A DNA stretch of 64,000 nt from Carboxylicivirga fragile (GTDB taxonomy: Bacteria; Bacteroidota; Bacteroidia; Bacteroidales; Marinilabiliaceae): NCBI GenBank assembly GCA_025499625.1, contig JAFMVD010000001.1, forward strand, positions 124,001 to 188,000. The letters are read 5' to 3'. Both the position numbers and the translations under genes were made by a program. This document shows positions 53,509-61,199 of this stretch, one piece after another; positions within the stretch are counted from its first letter, which is position 1; the number at the start of each line of letters is the position of its first letter. The notes under the pieces were generated by a model. The model ran no database searches. It had not been told where the DNA came from and worked only from the letters and a program-made list of their open reading frames with translations.

Positions 53509-56500
53509 TTAGAAGGTTACATTTACGCCTAATGTCACAGATGTAACTGGTGGGATATCCGACCATGTAGTCTGATTATCTAGATTTAATTCCGGATCAT
53601 AGCCCTTAAATTTCGTCCAGGTAAATAGGTTTTCACCCATACCGTAAAAGCGTACATTAGATAAACCGATGGATTCTGAAATACGTTTAGGTAAAGTATA
53701 ACCGATAACTAGATTTTTCAACTTTAAATAGTCTGCGCGCTCCAAGAATCTACTTGATCGCCACCAAGCAAGAGTTGGATCACCAACATTGTACATTGGC
53801 ACTTCTGATTGCTGTCCTGGAGTATTCCAAGAATTCATATTGTCAACATGCATATTCCAACCGGGCTGTGCTCCATCGTTACTTAACACTCCCATCATGT
53901 CGTTATAAGCATAAGAGCCTACGTTGAAATAAAATAACATCGAGAAATCAAAGTTTTTATAGGTTAAGTCATTAACCCATGAACCGTAGAAGGTAGGTTC
54001 GGCATCGGCTCCATCTAAATCATTTTTAGCATCAAATTCACTGGCTTTATTCCAATCGTTAGTAACGGTTGTTTTTCCATTCCAGTTACCATTTTCATCT
54101 TCAATTTTCTGATACCAAAGCGGACTACCAGTAGTAGGATCTACACCTGCCCATTTACGCATTCTGTAATTAAACATTGAACCTCCGGTATCATAATAGG
54201 CTTGCCCATTATAGTTGTTTCCGTACCATTCTTCAATGTTGTTTTTATTGCTTGTCAGAGTAACAGATGTCTCCCATGAGAAATCGCTTCTACCAATAAC
54301 TTGCGCTCCCAACATAAGCTCGATACCTTTGTTAGATATCTTACCCACATTTTCCATACGAGAAGTAAGACCAGTAGTATATGGTAACTGTCTCCACATT
54401 AATAAACGATCACTGGTTCGGTTATATAATTCGACGGTTCCCCAAAAACGGTTTAACATTTTAAACTCAACAGCTATGTTGGAATTGATATTACCTTCCC
54501 AACCTAAATTAAGATTTTCAACCTGATCTAATTCTGCACCAGCAGTATTATTATATTTACCATCTAGAGTGTATGTTGACTGCCAGGCATAATTACCAAT
54601 TGCGTCATTACCACTCACACCATAACTACCTCTTAATTTCAATGAATTAATCCAATCAACGCTTGACATGAATTGTTCTTCGCTCAAACGCCAAGTAGCA
54701 CCCACAGACCAGAAATTACCATAACGATTGTTGGGCCCAAAGCGACTTGAACCATCACGTCTGAAACTACCACTTACATAGTACTTATCCAATAAGCCAT
54801 ATTCCAATTGACCTAAGGCTGAAACTCTGGCATTTTCGAATTGGCGGGATTTCATATCCTCTTTTATTTTACCATCATCTAAGTTCTGGGCAATTTGCCA
54901 CATTGGAAATTCCAAAGCCGTAGCATTTAAATCACGACGAACCCATTCTTCAGCTTCATAAACAGCCATGGCTTTAATATCGTGATTACCAAACTTCTTT
55001 TCAAAGGTAGCTTGTAAGAAACCAAATAATGTACGTTGGTTATTGCTTTCTCTGACATTCCTACCGTCTTCCAAAACTCCAGAACCGTTAACAGGATTGT
55101 AAAAATAATTTTCGTTTTGGCGGAAAAATTTTGCCGATCCCTTTGCTGTTAGTGTTAACTCTTCAATAGGTTTAATTGTAAGGTAAGGAGAAATGAGAAG
55201 ATTTGTATTATCCGTTTCTTCAACATAAGTTTCTCTTTCAGCCTTCAAATTGCTTTCACTAGATGATGATTTAGTATCCCAATGATATAATTTATTACCA
55301 TTTTTATCCAATACAAAATCGCCATATTGAGTACCATCAACAACTTCTTCTCCAGTTATTCCATATCGCTTATAGACAGGTACCGTAGGAGCATTAATAT
55401 ACGCTCTAAACATGCTTCTAACCGGGGTATACTTTTGATAACGACCATTTGTATTAATACCTATTTCAACATATTTGTTGATAGAAGTATTCATATTAAG
55501 GTTATAATCAATACGGGTATAATCGTTACCAATCTGAATACCTTCTTGATTAAAGAAAGTTAAGGATCCGTATAAATTATAATCGTCACCACCTTTTCCG
55601 AAGCTTAGGTGTAAATCATCAATATTCGAGGTTCTATAGGCTTCATCCACCCAATCCGTTGAATACAATTGGTTTACACCAGATCGTAATTTTCCATTAT
55701 CATCAAACGGTTGCATACTCTGAATACGTTTACCACCTTCCATTTCATAATAAGGATTGTAAAGCATAGTACTCAACAAATTATCATGAGCATATTGCTC
55801 CGGTGTGCCTGTAATATCGTTCGGGCCTGACATATACTTGGCCTTGTTTCTTAAACCTTCCCAAACTTTTGACGAATATTGATCAGCGTTCATCAAATCC
55901 TGATTGTCACTTGATTTCCACCCCATGGTTCGCTTGTAGCTGAGATTAATCTTTGCTTTTCCTTTACCTTTTTTTGTAGTAATTACAATAACTCCATTGG
56001 CTGCACGAGACCCATAAAGTGCAGCGGCAGCGGCATCCTTCAATACAGTAGAAGTTTCAATATCACTAATGGCTGGAATTGGCGCATTAGGTACTCCATC
56101 CACCACATACAAAGGTGCAGCTGAAGCATTTGCAGATCCAACACCTCGAATTCTAATTGCAGCTGAAGAACCAGCGGCTCCACTAAATGAAGATACCTGA
56201 ACACCAGCAACTCGACCTTGAAGTGCTGTTGAGATGTCGGTAGATGTGGTATTAGCCAGTTGTTCTGAACCTACAACCTCGGCACTACCCGTAAAAGTTT
56301 CTTTCTTAGCAGTACCATAGGCTACAACCATTACTGTTTCAAGGTTCTGTACATCCTCGGTTAAAGTAACATTCAGTACGTCACGCCCATCGATAGCAAT
56401 GGTTTGCATTTGAAAACCAATGAATGAAAAAACAAGCTTAGTTGCATCTGAGGGCACATTTAATTCATAGTTACCATTTACATCAGTAATGGTACCTGTT

Positions 56501-56982
56501 GTTGTTCCTTCGATGAAAACATTTACCCCTGGTAGCGGTAATCCACTGCTATCAGTAATTACACCTTTAATAACCTTTTCCTGCTGAGTAAGTTCTTCAC
56601 TTGCTACTTTAACTATGTTTTTCGATGGTTTAATAACCACATAGTCATCTACCACTTTAAATTCCATATTGGCATCCTTACAAATGAATTGATACAAGTC
56701 TTGTAATTCATTTGTGCCAGCTGGTACTTCAATAGTAGCATTCATATCCATCTCATCGTTACTTAAGATGGTTATAATACCGGTTTGACGTTCTACCTCT
56801 TGAAATAAATTTTTGTAGGTAGTTTCTGAAGTTTTGATGTTTACTTTCTGAGCCAGGCTAGTTGCCGCTACTTGAAATAATACACCAAACAATAAGATGA
56901 AGCTTATTCTCATAACTAACATCATTTTTCGCGGCGGTTGTTTAAAAAAACAGGAACCACGGCTTTGTCGTAAATTTTCCAT
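53509..56982 (-). CDS. SusC/RagA-family TonB-dependent receptor with N-terminal STN signalling domain
   Basis: A 1157-residue outer-membrane transporter. A long N-terminal leader, a membrane-targeting segment and a secretin/TonB STN domain (VNIKTSETTYKNLFQEVERQTG) are followed by a carboxypeptidase-like beta-sandwich (KGVITDSSGLPLPGVNVFIEGTT). The plug domain (LQGRVAGVQV, IRIRGVGSANASAAPLYVVDGVPN) and a beta-barrel ending in a terminal Phe (VTLGVNVTF) complete it. The STN domain is used to signal to FecR and the ECF sigma, both encoded upstream. The start at 56982 is retained; a second start at 56925 would remove the leader. The transported substrate is unknown. Confidence 0.95.
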   Translation of the reverse strand: MENLRQSRGSCFFKQPPRKMMLVMRISFILLFGVLFQVAATSLAQKVNIKTSETTYKNLFQEVERQTGIITILSNDEMDMNATIEVPAGTNELQDLYQFICKDANMEFKVVDDYVVIKPSKNIVKVASEELTQQEKVIKGVITDSSGLPLPGVNVFIEGTTTGTITDVNGNYELNVPSDATKLVFSFIGFQMQTIAIDGRDVLNVTLTEDVQNLETVMVVAYGTAKKETFTGSAEVVGSEQLANTTSTDISTALQGRVAGVQVSSFSGAAGSSAAIRIRGVGSANASAAPLYVVDGVPNAPIPAISDIETSTVLKDAAAAALYGSRAANGVIVITTKKGKGKAKINLSYKRTMGWKSSDNQDLMNADQYSSKVWEGLRNKAKYMSGPNDITGTPEQYAHDNLLSTMLYNPYYEMEGGKRIQSMQPFDDNGKLRSGVNQLYSTDWVDEAYRTSNIDDLHLSFGKGGDDYNLYGSLTFFNQEGIQIGNDYTRIDYNLNMNTSINKYVEIGINTNGRYQKYTPVRSMFRAYINAPTVPVYKRYGITGEEVVDGTQYGDFVLDKNGNKLYHWDTKSSSSESNLKAERETYVEETDNTNLLISPYLTIKPIEELTLTAKGSAKFFRQNENYFYNPVNGSGVLEDGRNVRESNNQRTLFGFLQATFEKKFGNHDIKAMAVYEAEEWVRRDLNATALEFPMWQIAQNLDDGKIKEDMKSRQFENARVSALGQLEYGLLDKYYVSGSFRRDGSSRFGPNNRYGNFWSVGATWRLSEEQFMSSVDWINSLKLRGSYGVSGNDAIGNYAWQSTYTLDGKYNNTAGAELDQVENLNLGWEGNINSNIAVEFKMLNRFWGTVELYNRTSDRLLMWRQLPYTTGLTSRMENVGKISNKGIELMLGAQVIGRSDFSWETSVTLTSNKNNIEEWYGNNYNGQAYYDTGGSMFNYRMRKWAGVDPTTGSPLWYQKIEDENGNWNGKTTVTNDWNKASEFDAKNDLDGADAEPTFYGSWVNDLTYKNFDFSMLFYFNVGSYAYNDMMGVLSNDGAQPGWNMHVDNMNSWNTPGQQSEVPMYNVGDPTLAWWRSSRFLERADYLKLKNLVIGYTLPKRISESIGLSNVRFYGMGENLFTWTKFKGYDPELNLDNQTTWSDIPPVTSVTLGVNVTF

Positions 56983-56989
56983 AAATTTG
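56982..56989 (+). promoter_or_regulatory. Candidate -7 element for a + strand antisense sRNA
   Basis: TAAATTTG matches TAnnTTTG on the + strand directly at the susC start. The best upstream TTTG (56964-56967) is 14 nt away, shorter than the usual 19-21, so the promoter is a candidate only. Confidence 0.4.
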
Positions 56990-56995
56990 TAAATC

Positions 56996-57090
56996 TTGAG
57001 TTTATTAATTACCGGATAACTGTTGCGTGTTACTCCGGTCGAACTTAGTAGTCGGAGGATGCGGGAACATCCTCCGATTTTTTTTTAGTA
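56996..57090 (+). ncRNA. Candidate cis-antisense sRNA between fecR and susC
   Basis: On the + strand, opposite the leader of the susC transcript, lie two ordered hairpins. The first is ACCGGATAAC / GTTACTCCGGT (57011-57020 and 57029-57039, one bulged C, loop TGTTGCGT). The second is TCGGAGGATG / CATCCTCCGA (57052-57061 and 57068-57077, loop CGGGAA), followed by nine T's. There is no + strand gene for this terminator to serve, and on the minus strand no U tract follows it. The position matches PUL-associated antisense sRNAs described in Bacteroides (DonS type). The exact 5' end is a guess from the -7 element. Confidence 0.6.
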
Positions 57091-58242
57091 CATTCCTTTA
57101 ACTAGTATCGTTTTTCCATTCATTTCCACTTCTACTTTTGTTGTTTCTTCAATCATGCGCATAAAGAATTTAAAATCAGTCGATCTGCGCACTCCACCTG
57201 TAAAACGTTTTGTTCTTACTTCTTTGTTGGCAAAGAAAAATTCCACATCGTACCAGCGCGATAGTTTATTGGCCATATCATCCAAGGTCATTTCTTCAAA
57301 TCTGAAAATGCCGTCTTTCCAAGCAGTATATAACTCAACATCCACCTCGTTGACAAACATTTGATTAGACTTTTTATCCAAGCGTGCTTGCTGTCCGGGT
57401 TGAATAATGGTTTCCTTACCGTTTCGTATTACAGAAACACTACCTTCTACTAAGGTTGTTTCCTGAAGCATATCATCAGGGTAGCTCATTACGTTAAATT
57501 GAGTACCATACACCTTAACTTTGGAATATTCCGTTTTTACAATAAAGGGTTTCGTTTTATTCTGTTTTACATCAAATAATCCCTCTCCTATCAGGTCCAC
57601 TTGACGTATATCTCCAGTAAAAGCAACTGGGAATCTTAATTCTGATTCTGAGTTCAACCATACCTTGGTACCATCGGAAAGCACCAGTTGATATTCACCA
57701 CCACGTGGTACCTTTATGGTATTGAACTCAATCTTATCTAAACCAATATTGTTGTGATAACTTAATACATCCAAACTATCAGTTCCAATGATCTTTCCGG
57801 TAGAACTCTGAATCATTGTTTTATTATCACCATCCAAAACTAAATACTCTCCACTTCCCGTTTCAAGTATTGCCTTTGAGGCACCAGGTTGTACTGTCAA
57901 GTTAGCCAATTCTGTTGCTTGGTCATCTTTTGTATTAAAAATAAATAGTATTACAAATGCTATTACCGCTGCAGCGGCAACTGTAGCCGATGCATAAGCA
58001 AACCAAGGTTGAATACTAAGCTTTTTAGAACTGATAGTATTATTAATTCGATGCCAGGCAACATCCTTTTTTATCGATTTATATACACTAATCTCTTTTG
58101 TTTTGAGATATAAGGATTTGTAGTGCATATAATTCGCTTTGTTTTGCTCCGAATCATCTAACCAATTCTTAAGCTCCTGATGCTCTGTGTTGCTTAGAGT
58201 GCCATTCAGCTCTTTTATTATGTATTGCTCTAAATTTTCCAT
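57085..58242 (-). CDS. FecR-family anti-sigma factor
   Basis: A 385-residue FecR-like protein. A cytoplasmic N-terminal anti-sigma part (about 1-80) is followed by a membrane helix (YASATVAAAAVIAFVILFIFNT) and the periplasmic FecR domain (VPRGGEYQLVLSDGTKVWLNSESELRFP, GEGLFDVKQNKTKPFIV, GTQFNVMSYPDD). The C-terminal DUF4974-like part has DDMANKLSRWYDVEFFF and FMRMIEETTKVEVEMNGKTILVKGMY. It is thought to hold the ECF sigma inactive until the STN domain of the SusC-type receptor signals. It sits between the sigma and receptor genes with gaps of 153 and 102 bp. Confidence 0.93.
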   Translation of the reverse strand: MENLEQYIIKELNGTLSNTEHQELKNWLDDSEQNKANYMHYKSLYLKTKEISVYKSIKKDVAWHRINNTISSKKLSIQPWFAYASATVAAAAVIAFVILFIFNTKDDQATELANLTVQPGASKAILETGSGEYLVLDGDNKTMIQSSTGKIIGTDSLDVLSYHNNIGLDKIEFNTIKVPRGGEYQLVLSDGTKVWLNSESELRFPVAFTGDIRQVDLIGEGLFDVKQNKTKPFIVKTEYSKVKVYGTQFNVMSYPDDMLQETTLVEGSVSVIRNGKETIIQPGQQARLDKKSNQMFVNEVDVELYTAWKDGIFRFEEMTLDDMANKLSRWYDVEFFFANKEVRTKRFTGGVRRSTDFKFFMRMIEETTKVEVEMNGKTILVKGMY

Positions 58243-58395
58243 TATTATGCTTCTTCACAAGGCATAACTCAGGACCTCTTAAAAAGGGTGTCTCTATTTT
58301 AAACTTTTTTTAATGTTTTTTCACACAAGAATACTAATGCATTCGACTTAAGTATTTTAAGTACTAATATTTTTATAAGAAAAAGAAGAAAAGAG

Positions 58396-58941
58396 TCAAC
58401 AAAGTAATAATATCACCAAATGCAGGTGTTCATCAAGAAGTCGATGAGCACGTTTTAATTGGGACTTGACTGTGTTTATTGATATATCTAATTCGTCTGC
58501 TGCTTCCTGATATTTGAGGCCTGAAAGCACAACTAAATTAAACACATCAGCGCATGCAGGTGGGAGTCTATCAATCGCCGCTTGAACCAATTCAATCTTG
58601 TTTTTAACCTCTTCATCATCGTCAACCTGAATATATAAATCCTTTTCCCAGGAGAAATCCAAGTCCTCTAAATGTTCCGGTTTATTTTTTCTGATATACG
58701 AAAGACAAGCGTTTTTTACAGCCGTAAAAAGGTAAGCTCTTAAATTTTCAAGCACCTTATAATCATCACGATCCCATATTTTAACAAAGAGATCCTGAAC
58801 AATATCCTCAACAACATCGACCGAATGAATATATTTGGCTCCATAAATACACATTGGCCGATAATAACGGTCAAATAAGGTTTGAAAACCAACCTTTTTG
58901 TTCGTGGATAAACTATGTACAATATTCTGATCTGTTATCAC
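58396..58941 (-). CDS. ECF RNA polymerase sigma factor
   Basis: A 181-residue sigma-70 ECF factor with region 2 (FQTLFDRYYRPMCIYGAKYIHSVDVVEDIVQDLFVKIWD) and region 4 (LPPACADVFNLVVLSGLKYQEAADELDISINTVKSQLKRA). The start is a GTG at 58941, since an in-frame TAG lies two codons upstream and no ATG is available. With the FecR-like gene downstream it forms the cell-surface signalling unit for the SusC/SusD locus, and probably activates that operon when the receptor is occupied. Two direct repeats of GTCGAATATT precede the gene. Confidence 0.93.
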   Translation of the reverse strand: MITDQNIVHSLSTNKKVGFQTLFDRYYRPMCIYGAKYIHSVDVVEDIVQDLFVKIWDRDDYKVLENLRAYLFTAVKNACLSYIRKNKPEHLEDLDFSWEKDLYIQVDDDEEVKNKIELVQAAIDRLPPACADVFNLVVLSGLKYQEAADELDISINTVKSQLKRAHRLLDEHLHLVILLLC

Positions 58942-59002
58942 CCTCTACGTACTTATGAAATCCAAATATATAACAAAACTTAAAAAACTCAGCCCTGATG
59001 CG

Positions 59003-59025
59003 AATATTCGACACAAATATTCGAC
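59003..59025. repeat. Two direct repeats upstream of the ECF sigma gene
   Basis: AATATTCGAC (59003-59012) is repeated perfectly at 59016-59025, a 13-bp step, in the 106-bp gap between the ACT-domain gene and the sigma gene. A possible regulatory binding site or coincidence. Confidence 0.45.
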
Positions 59026-59047
59026 TATTGTTCAAGCCGAATTATTA

Positions 59048-59311
59048 CTATCCAGCGTTAATAGCAAGGTTTAAATTATTGAAAGAAACATCGATAATTC
59101 CAACTTGCTTTGAGATAAACAAGCTGGTTGATTTAACCTCCTTTTCATCCGACATAACCTGAAAGTTAAATCTACACTCTTGTAAGCCTGTTGCATCATC
59201 CAAGGTCATATGTTTAACACATATCTGTTTCCTTTCAAAATACAAGAGTATTTTGGCAACTAAGCCTAATCCTTCTTCTGCTAATACTTCAATTCTGAAT
59301 TGGTTTTCCAT
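59048..59311 (-). CDS. Stand-alone ACT-domain protein, acetolactate synthase small-subunit-like
   Basis: An 87-residue single ACT domain. The pattern FRIEVLAEEGLGLVAKILLYFERKQICVKHMTLDDA, then an amphipathic strand and helix, resembles the N-terminal ACT domain of acetolactate synthase regulatory subunits (IlvN/IlvM/IlvH), which bind valine at a helix-start Gly. No catalytic acetolactate synthase gene is nearby. Its leader region holds two Ile-rich peptides with attenuators (59416-59475 and 59558-59608), strongly suggesting isoleucine/branched-chain control. Role is inferred: regulatory subunit for an unlinked acetolactate synthase. Confidence 0.75.
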   Translation of the reverse strand: MENQFRIEVLAEEGLGLVAKILLYFERKQICVKHMTLDDATGLQECRFNFQVMSDEKEVKSTSLFISKQVGIIDVSFNNLNLAINAG

Positions 59312-59359
59312 TTGCTTAGGTTTTAATCTTATTATAAAATTGATTACTTATCCATAACT

Positions 59360-59396
59360 AAAAAGGCCTTTCTCATTGAATGAGAAAGGCCTTTTT
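59360..59396 (-). terminator. Attenuator terminator 2 (upstream of the ACT-domain gene)
   Basis: A perfect 16-bp stem (59360-59375 and 59381-59396, loop 59376-59380) ends in a T run in the minus-strand RNA, 20 nt after the stop of leader peptide 2 and 49 nt before the ACT-domain start. Its 5' arm can instead pair with ATGAGAAA (59412-59419) at the leader stop codon over 8 bp, the layout of a two-state attenuator. Confidence 0.85.
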
Positions 59397-59415
59397 TAAA
59401 ACATTAGCAATTTTC

Positions 59416-59475
59416 TCATCCCGTATTCGGAATAATGATAATAATGCTAATAATGATATTTAATGTTGTCTTCAT
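59416..59475 (-). CDS. Isoleucine-rich leader peptide 2
   Basis: A 19-residue leader, MKTTLNIIISIIIIIPNTG, on the minus strand: eight Ile (three then five consecutive, written ATT/ATC) and one Leu. An upstream in-frame ATG at 59484 would add three residues; the ATG at 59475 is preceded by a GGAG-like run. Its stop codon overlaps the antiterminator arm of terminator 2. This is the standard leader-peptide attenuator design, so isoleucyl-tRNA scarcity would stall the ribosome here and permit read-through into the ACT-domain gene. Confidence 0.7.
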   Translation of the reverse strand: MKTTLNIIISIIIIIPNTG

Positions 59476-59484
59476 AATCTCCAT

Positions 59485-59521
59485 AATAAAAAAAGCCTTC
59501 CCGTTTGTGTGGGAAGGCTTT
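59485..59521 (-). terminator. Attenuator terminator 1
   Basis: An 11-bp stem AAAGCCTTCCC / GGGAAGGCTTT (59492-59502 and 59511-59521, 8-nt loop) is followed by seven T's in the minus-strand RNA. It lies 36 nt after the stop of leader peptide 1 and directly upstream of leader peptide 2. Confidence 0.85.
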
Positions 59522-59557
59522 GTTATATTTTTTTATCCAATTAGTTCCCTGTCGACA

Positions 59558-59608
59558 TTAACTAATGTCAATAATAATAGAAATAATAATGGATACAATA
59601 TTCTTCAT
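59558..59608 (-). CDS. Isoleucine-rich leader peptide 1
   Basis: A 16-residue leader, MKNIVSIIISIIIDIS, on the minus strand: eight Ile and one Val, mostly as ATT. It begins about a dozen bases after the predicted transcription start of a consensus promoter (59627-59657). A small hairpin GACATTA-GT-TAATGTC covers its last codons and stop. A GGGAA (59545-59549) just beyond the stop can pair with the 5' arm of terminator 1. It shares the IIISIII core with leader 2, suggesting duplication of an attenuator. Confidence 0.7.
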   Translation of the reverse strand: MKNIVSIIISIIIDIS

Positions 59609-59626
59609 TTTGTTCTTTTGTTGACA

Positions 59627-59657
59627 CAAACGTAGGTATAAATATTGCTTTAAACAA
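59627..59657 (-). promoter_or_regulatory. Consensus promoter of the attenuated ACT-domain gene
   Basis: On the minus strand TTG (59657-59655), a 20-nt spacer and TACGTTTG (59634-59627, exact TAnnTTTG) lie just ahead of leader peptide 1. It is among the best promoter matches in the window. Confidence 0.7.
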
Positions 59658-59681
59658 TAGAATGTAATTATTTCTGATCCC

Positions 59682-59714
59682 TTTGTTTTTTGAGTAAAAG
59701 AAGTGTTACTTTTA
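59682..59714 (+). promoter_or_regulatory. Candidate promoter of the thioredoxin-ApbE operon
   Basis: TTTG (59682-59685), a 21-nt spacer and TACTTTTA (59707-59714, one mismatch from TAnnTTTG) lie about 57 bp before the thioredoxin-like ATG. Moderate match only. Confidence 0.3.
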
Positions 59715-59771
59715 TGAAAGTAGCCTAAAACAACAATACAAGCTAAGCTGTTGTATCTCTAAAACATTGAT

Positions 59772-60209
59772 ATGTATAAATTCTTAATAAGCCTACTGTT
59801 CTTATCAGGTACTTTTGCACTTGGTGCTCAGGAATGGCATCACCAGATTGACAAAGTGAAAGAGCTTGCAAAGCAGGAAAACAAACATATTTTACTTGTA
59901 TTTCAGGGTTCCGATTGGTGCGCCCCATGCATGAAGCTGGAAAGGGATGTGTGGGAAAGCGAAGAATTCAAAATTTTTGCAACAGAAAATTTAGTATTAC
60001 TAAAAGCGGATTTCCCGAGAAAGAAGAAAAATGCTTTGAGTAAGGAACAGATAACTCATAATGAGCAATTAGCTGAACAATACAATACGCAAGGTTATTT
60101 CCCCTTGGTACTTGTATTAAATGACGATGGCAAAGTGCTTGGTTCAACGGCTTATAAAAAACTAAGTACAGAAGACTACATTCAATTATTAACTTCCTTT
60201 ATCCAATAA
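59772..60209 (+). CDS. Secreted thioredoxin-family protein
   Basis: A 145-residue exported thioredoxin-fold protein. A signal peptide (MYKFLISLLFLSGTFALGAQ) precedes a thioredoxin-like domain with the redox motif WCAPC (Cys50 and Cys53) in FQGSDWCAPCMKLERDVWES, a stretch seen in thioredoxin-like_7 proteins, and a conserved cis-Pro region (QGYFPLVLVLNDDGK). It would act in the periplasm as a disulfide reductase or carrier. It is the first gene of an operon with ApbE, DUF4266 and DUF3570 genes, with 3 bp to apbE. Confidence 0.88.
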   Translation: MYKFLISLLFLSGTFALGAQEWHHQIDKVKELAKQENKHILLVFQGSDWCAPCMKLERDVWESEEFKIFATENLVLLKADFPRKKKNALSKEQITHNEQLAEQYNTQGYFPLVLVLNDDGKVLGSTAYKKLSTEDYIQLLTSFIQ

Positions 60210-60212
60210 GTT

Positions 60213-61199
60213 TTGCGAAACATCCTGCTACTTCTTTTTATCTTTATTTGCTCCAACTCACTTTTTGCAAAAGAGACTTACAAACGTACGCTTTTATTGA
60301 TGGGAAGTCGTTTTGATATAACCCTTATTGCTAATGATTCAGTGCAGGCATCAAAATATATTGATATTGCTATAAACGAAATTTCGCGCATTGAATCGTT
60401 GATATCTTCATGGGATTCCAATTCTGAGACCTCCCTCATCAATGAAAATGCCGGTATCAAACCTGTGCCTGTTTCAAAGGAACTTATGGATTTAATTGAA
60501 CGATGTATCACACTTTCACGATTGACAGATGGAGCTTTTGATATAACGTTTGCATCGATGGATAAAATCTGGTATTTCGATGGAAGCATGACTCGTCTGC
60601 CATCTCAGAAGGACATAGACGCTGCCATTCAAAAAATTGCTTATCAGGACATGCTTATCAACAAGGAAAACAATACAATTTTCTTAAAGAAGAAAGGTAT
60701 GAAAATTGGTTTTGGTGGCATAGGCAAAGGGTATGCGGCCGACATGGCCAAAAAGAAATTAATAGATGAAGGTGTAACAGCTGGTATTATTAATGCCTCA
60801 GGTGATTTATGTACTTGGGGCAAACAAAAAAATGGTCAAGATTGGAAGGTGGCTATTACCAATCCTTTAAACAAAGCAAAAGCCTTTGCCTTAATACCTG
60901 TTGTTAACGGCGCTGTGGTAACATCTGGCTCATATGAGAAATTTGTTCAGTTTAATGGCAAGCGTTATTCACATATTATTGATCCTCGTACAGGTTATCC
61001 TTCTCAAGGTATAATTAGTGTCACCGTATTTGCTCCCCAGGCCGAATTAGCTGATGCCCTGGCTACTTCAATATTTGTAATGGGCATTGAAGTAGGCATT
61101 AATAGAATTAATCAACTTAAAAAGGTGGAATGTATCATTATTGATGAACTAGGAAAAGTACATACTTCAGATAACATAGATATTTCAAGTTATGAGTAG
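60213..61199 (+). CDS. apbE: FAD:protein FMN transferase (ApbE)
   Basis: A 328-residue ApbE. A hydrophobic N-terminal export segment is followed by the flavin-binding pattern LLLMGSRFDITLI, RIESLISSWDSNSETSLIN, the GGIGKGYAADMAKKKL motif, INASGDLCTWG, and the metal-binding SYEKFVQFNGKRYSHIIDPRTGYPSQG. The start is a TTG three bases after the thioredoxin stop. ApbE covalently attaches FMN from FAD to a Ser/Thr of target proteins in the periplasm. The usual target genes (Rnf/Nqr) are absent here; DUF4266 or DUF3570 in the same operon are candidates, unproven. Confidence 0.93.
   Translation: MRNILLLLFIFICSNSLFAKETYKRTLLLMGSRFDITLIANDSVQASKYIDIAINEISRIESLISSWDSNSETSLINENAGIKPVPVSKELMDLIERCITLSRLTDGAFDITFASMDKIWYFDGSMTRLPSQKDIDAAIQKIAYQDMLINKENNTIFLKKKGMKIGFGGIGKGYAADMAKKKLIDEGVTAGIINASGDLCTWGKQKNGQDWKVAITNPLNKAKAFALIPVVNGAVVTSGSYEKFVQFNGKRYSHIIDPRTGYPSQGIISVTVFAPQAELADALATSIFVMGIEVGINRINQLKKVECIIIDELGKVHTSDNIDISSYE

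Noticed and set aside
57052-57086. Ordinary terminator ending the fecR transcript
   Set aside because: fecR is on the minus strand, and the T run is on the + strand; in the minus-strand RNA the hairpin is preceded by A's and followed by no U tract.
59435-59635. 66-residue + strand open frame over the attenuator region, starting with MIIMLIMIFNVV
   Set aside because: Its Ile-rich start is an antisense reflection of the Ile-rich minus-strand leaders. The promoter, terminators with U tracts and downstream gene all read on the minus strand.
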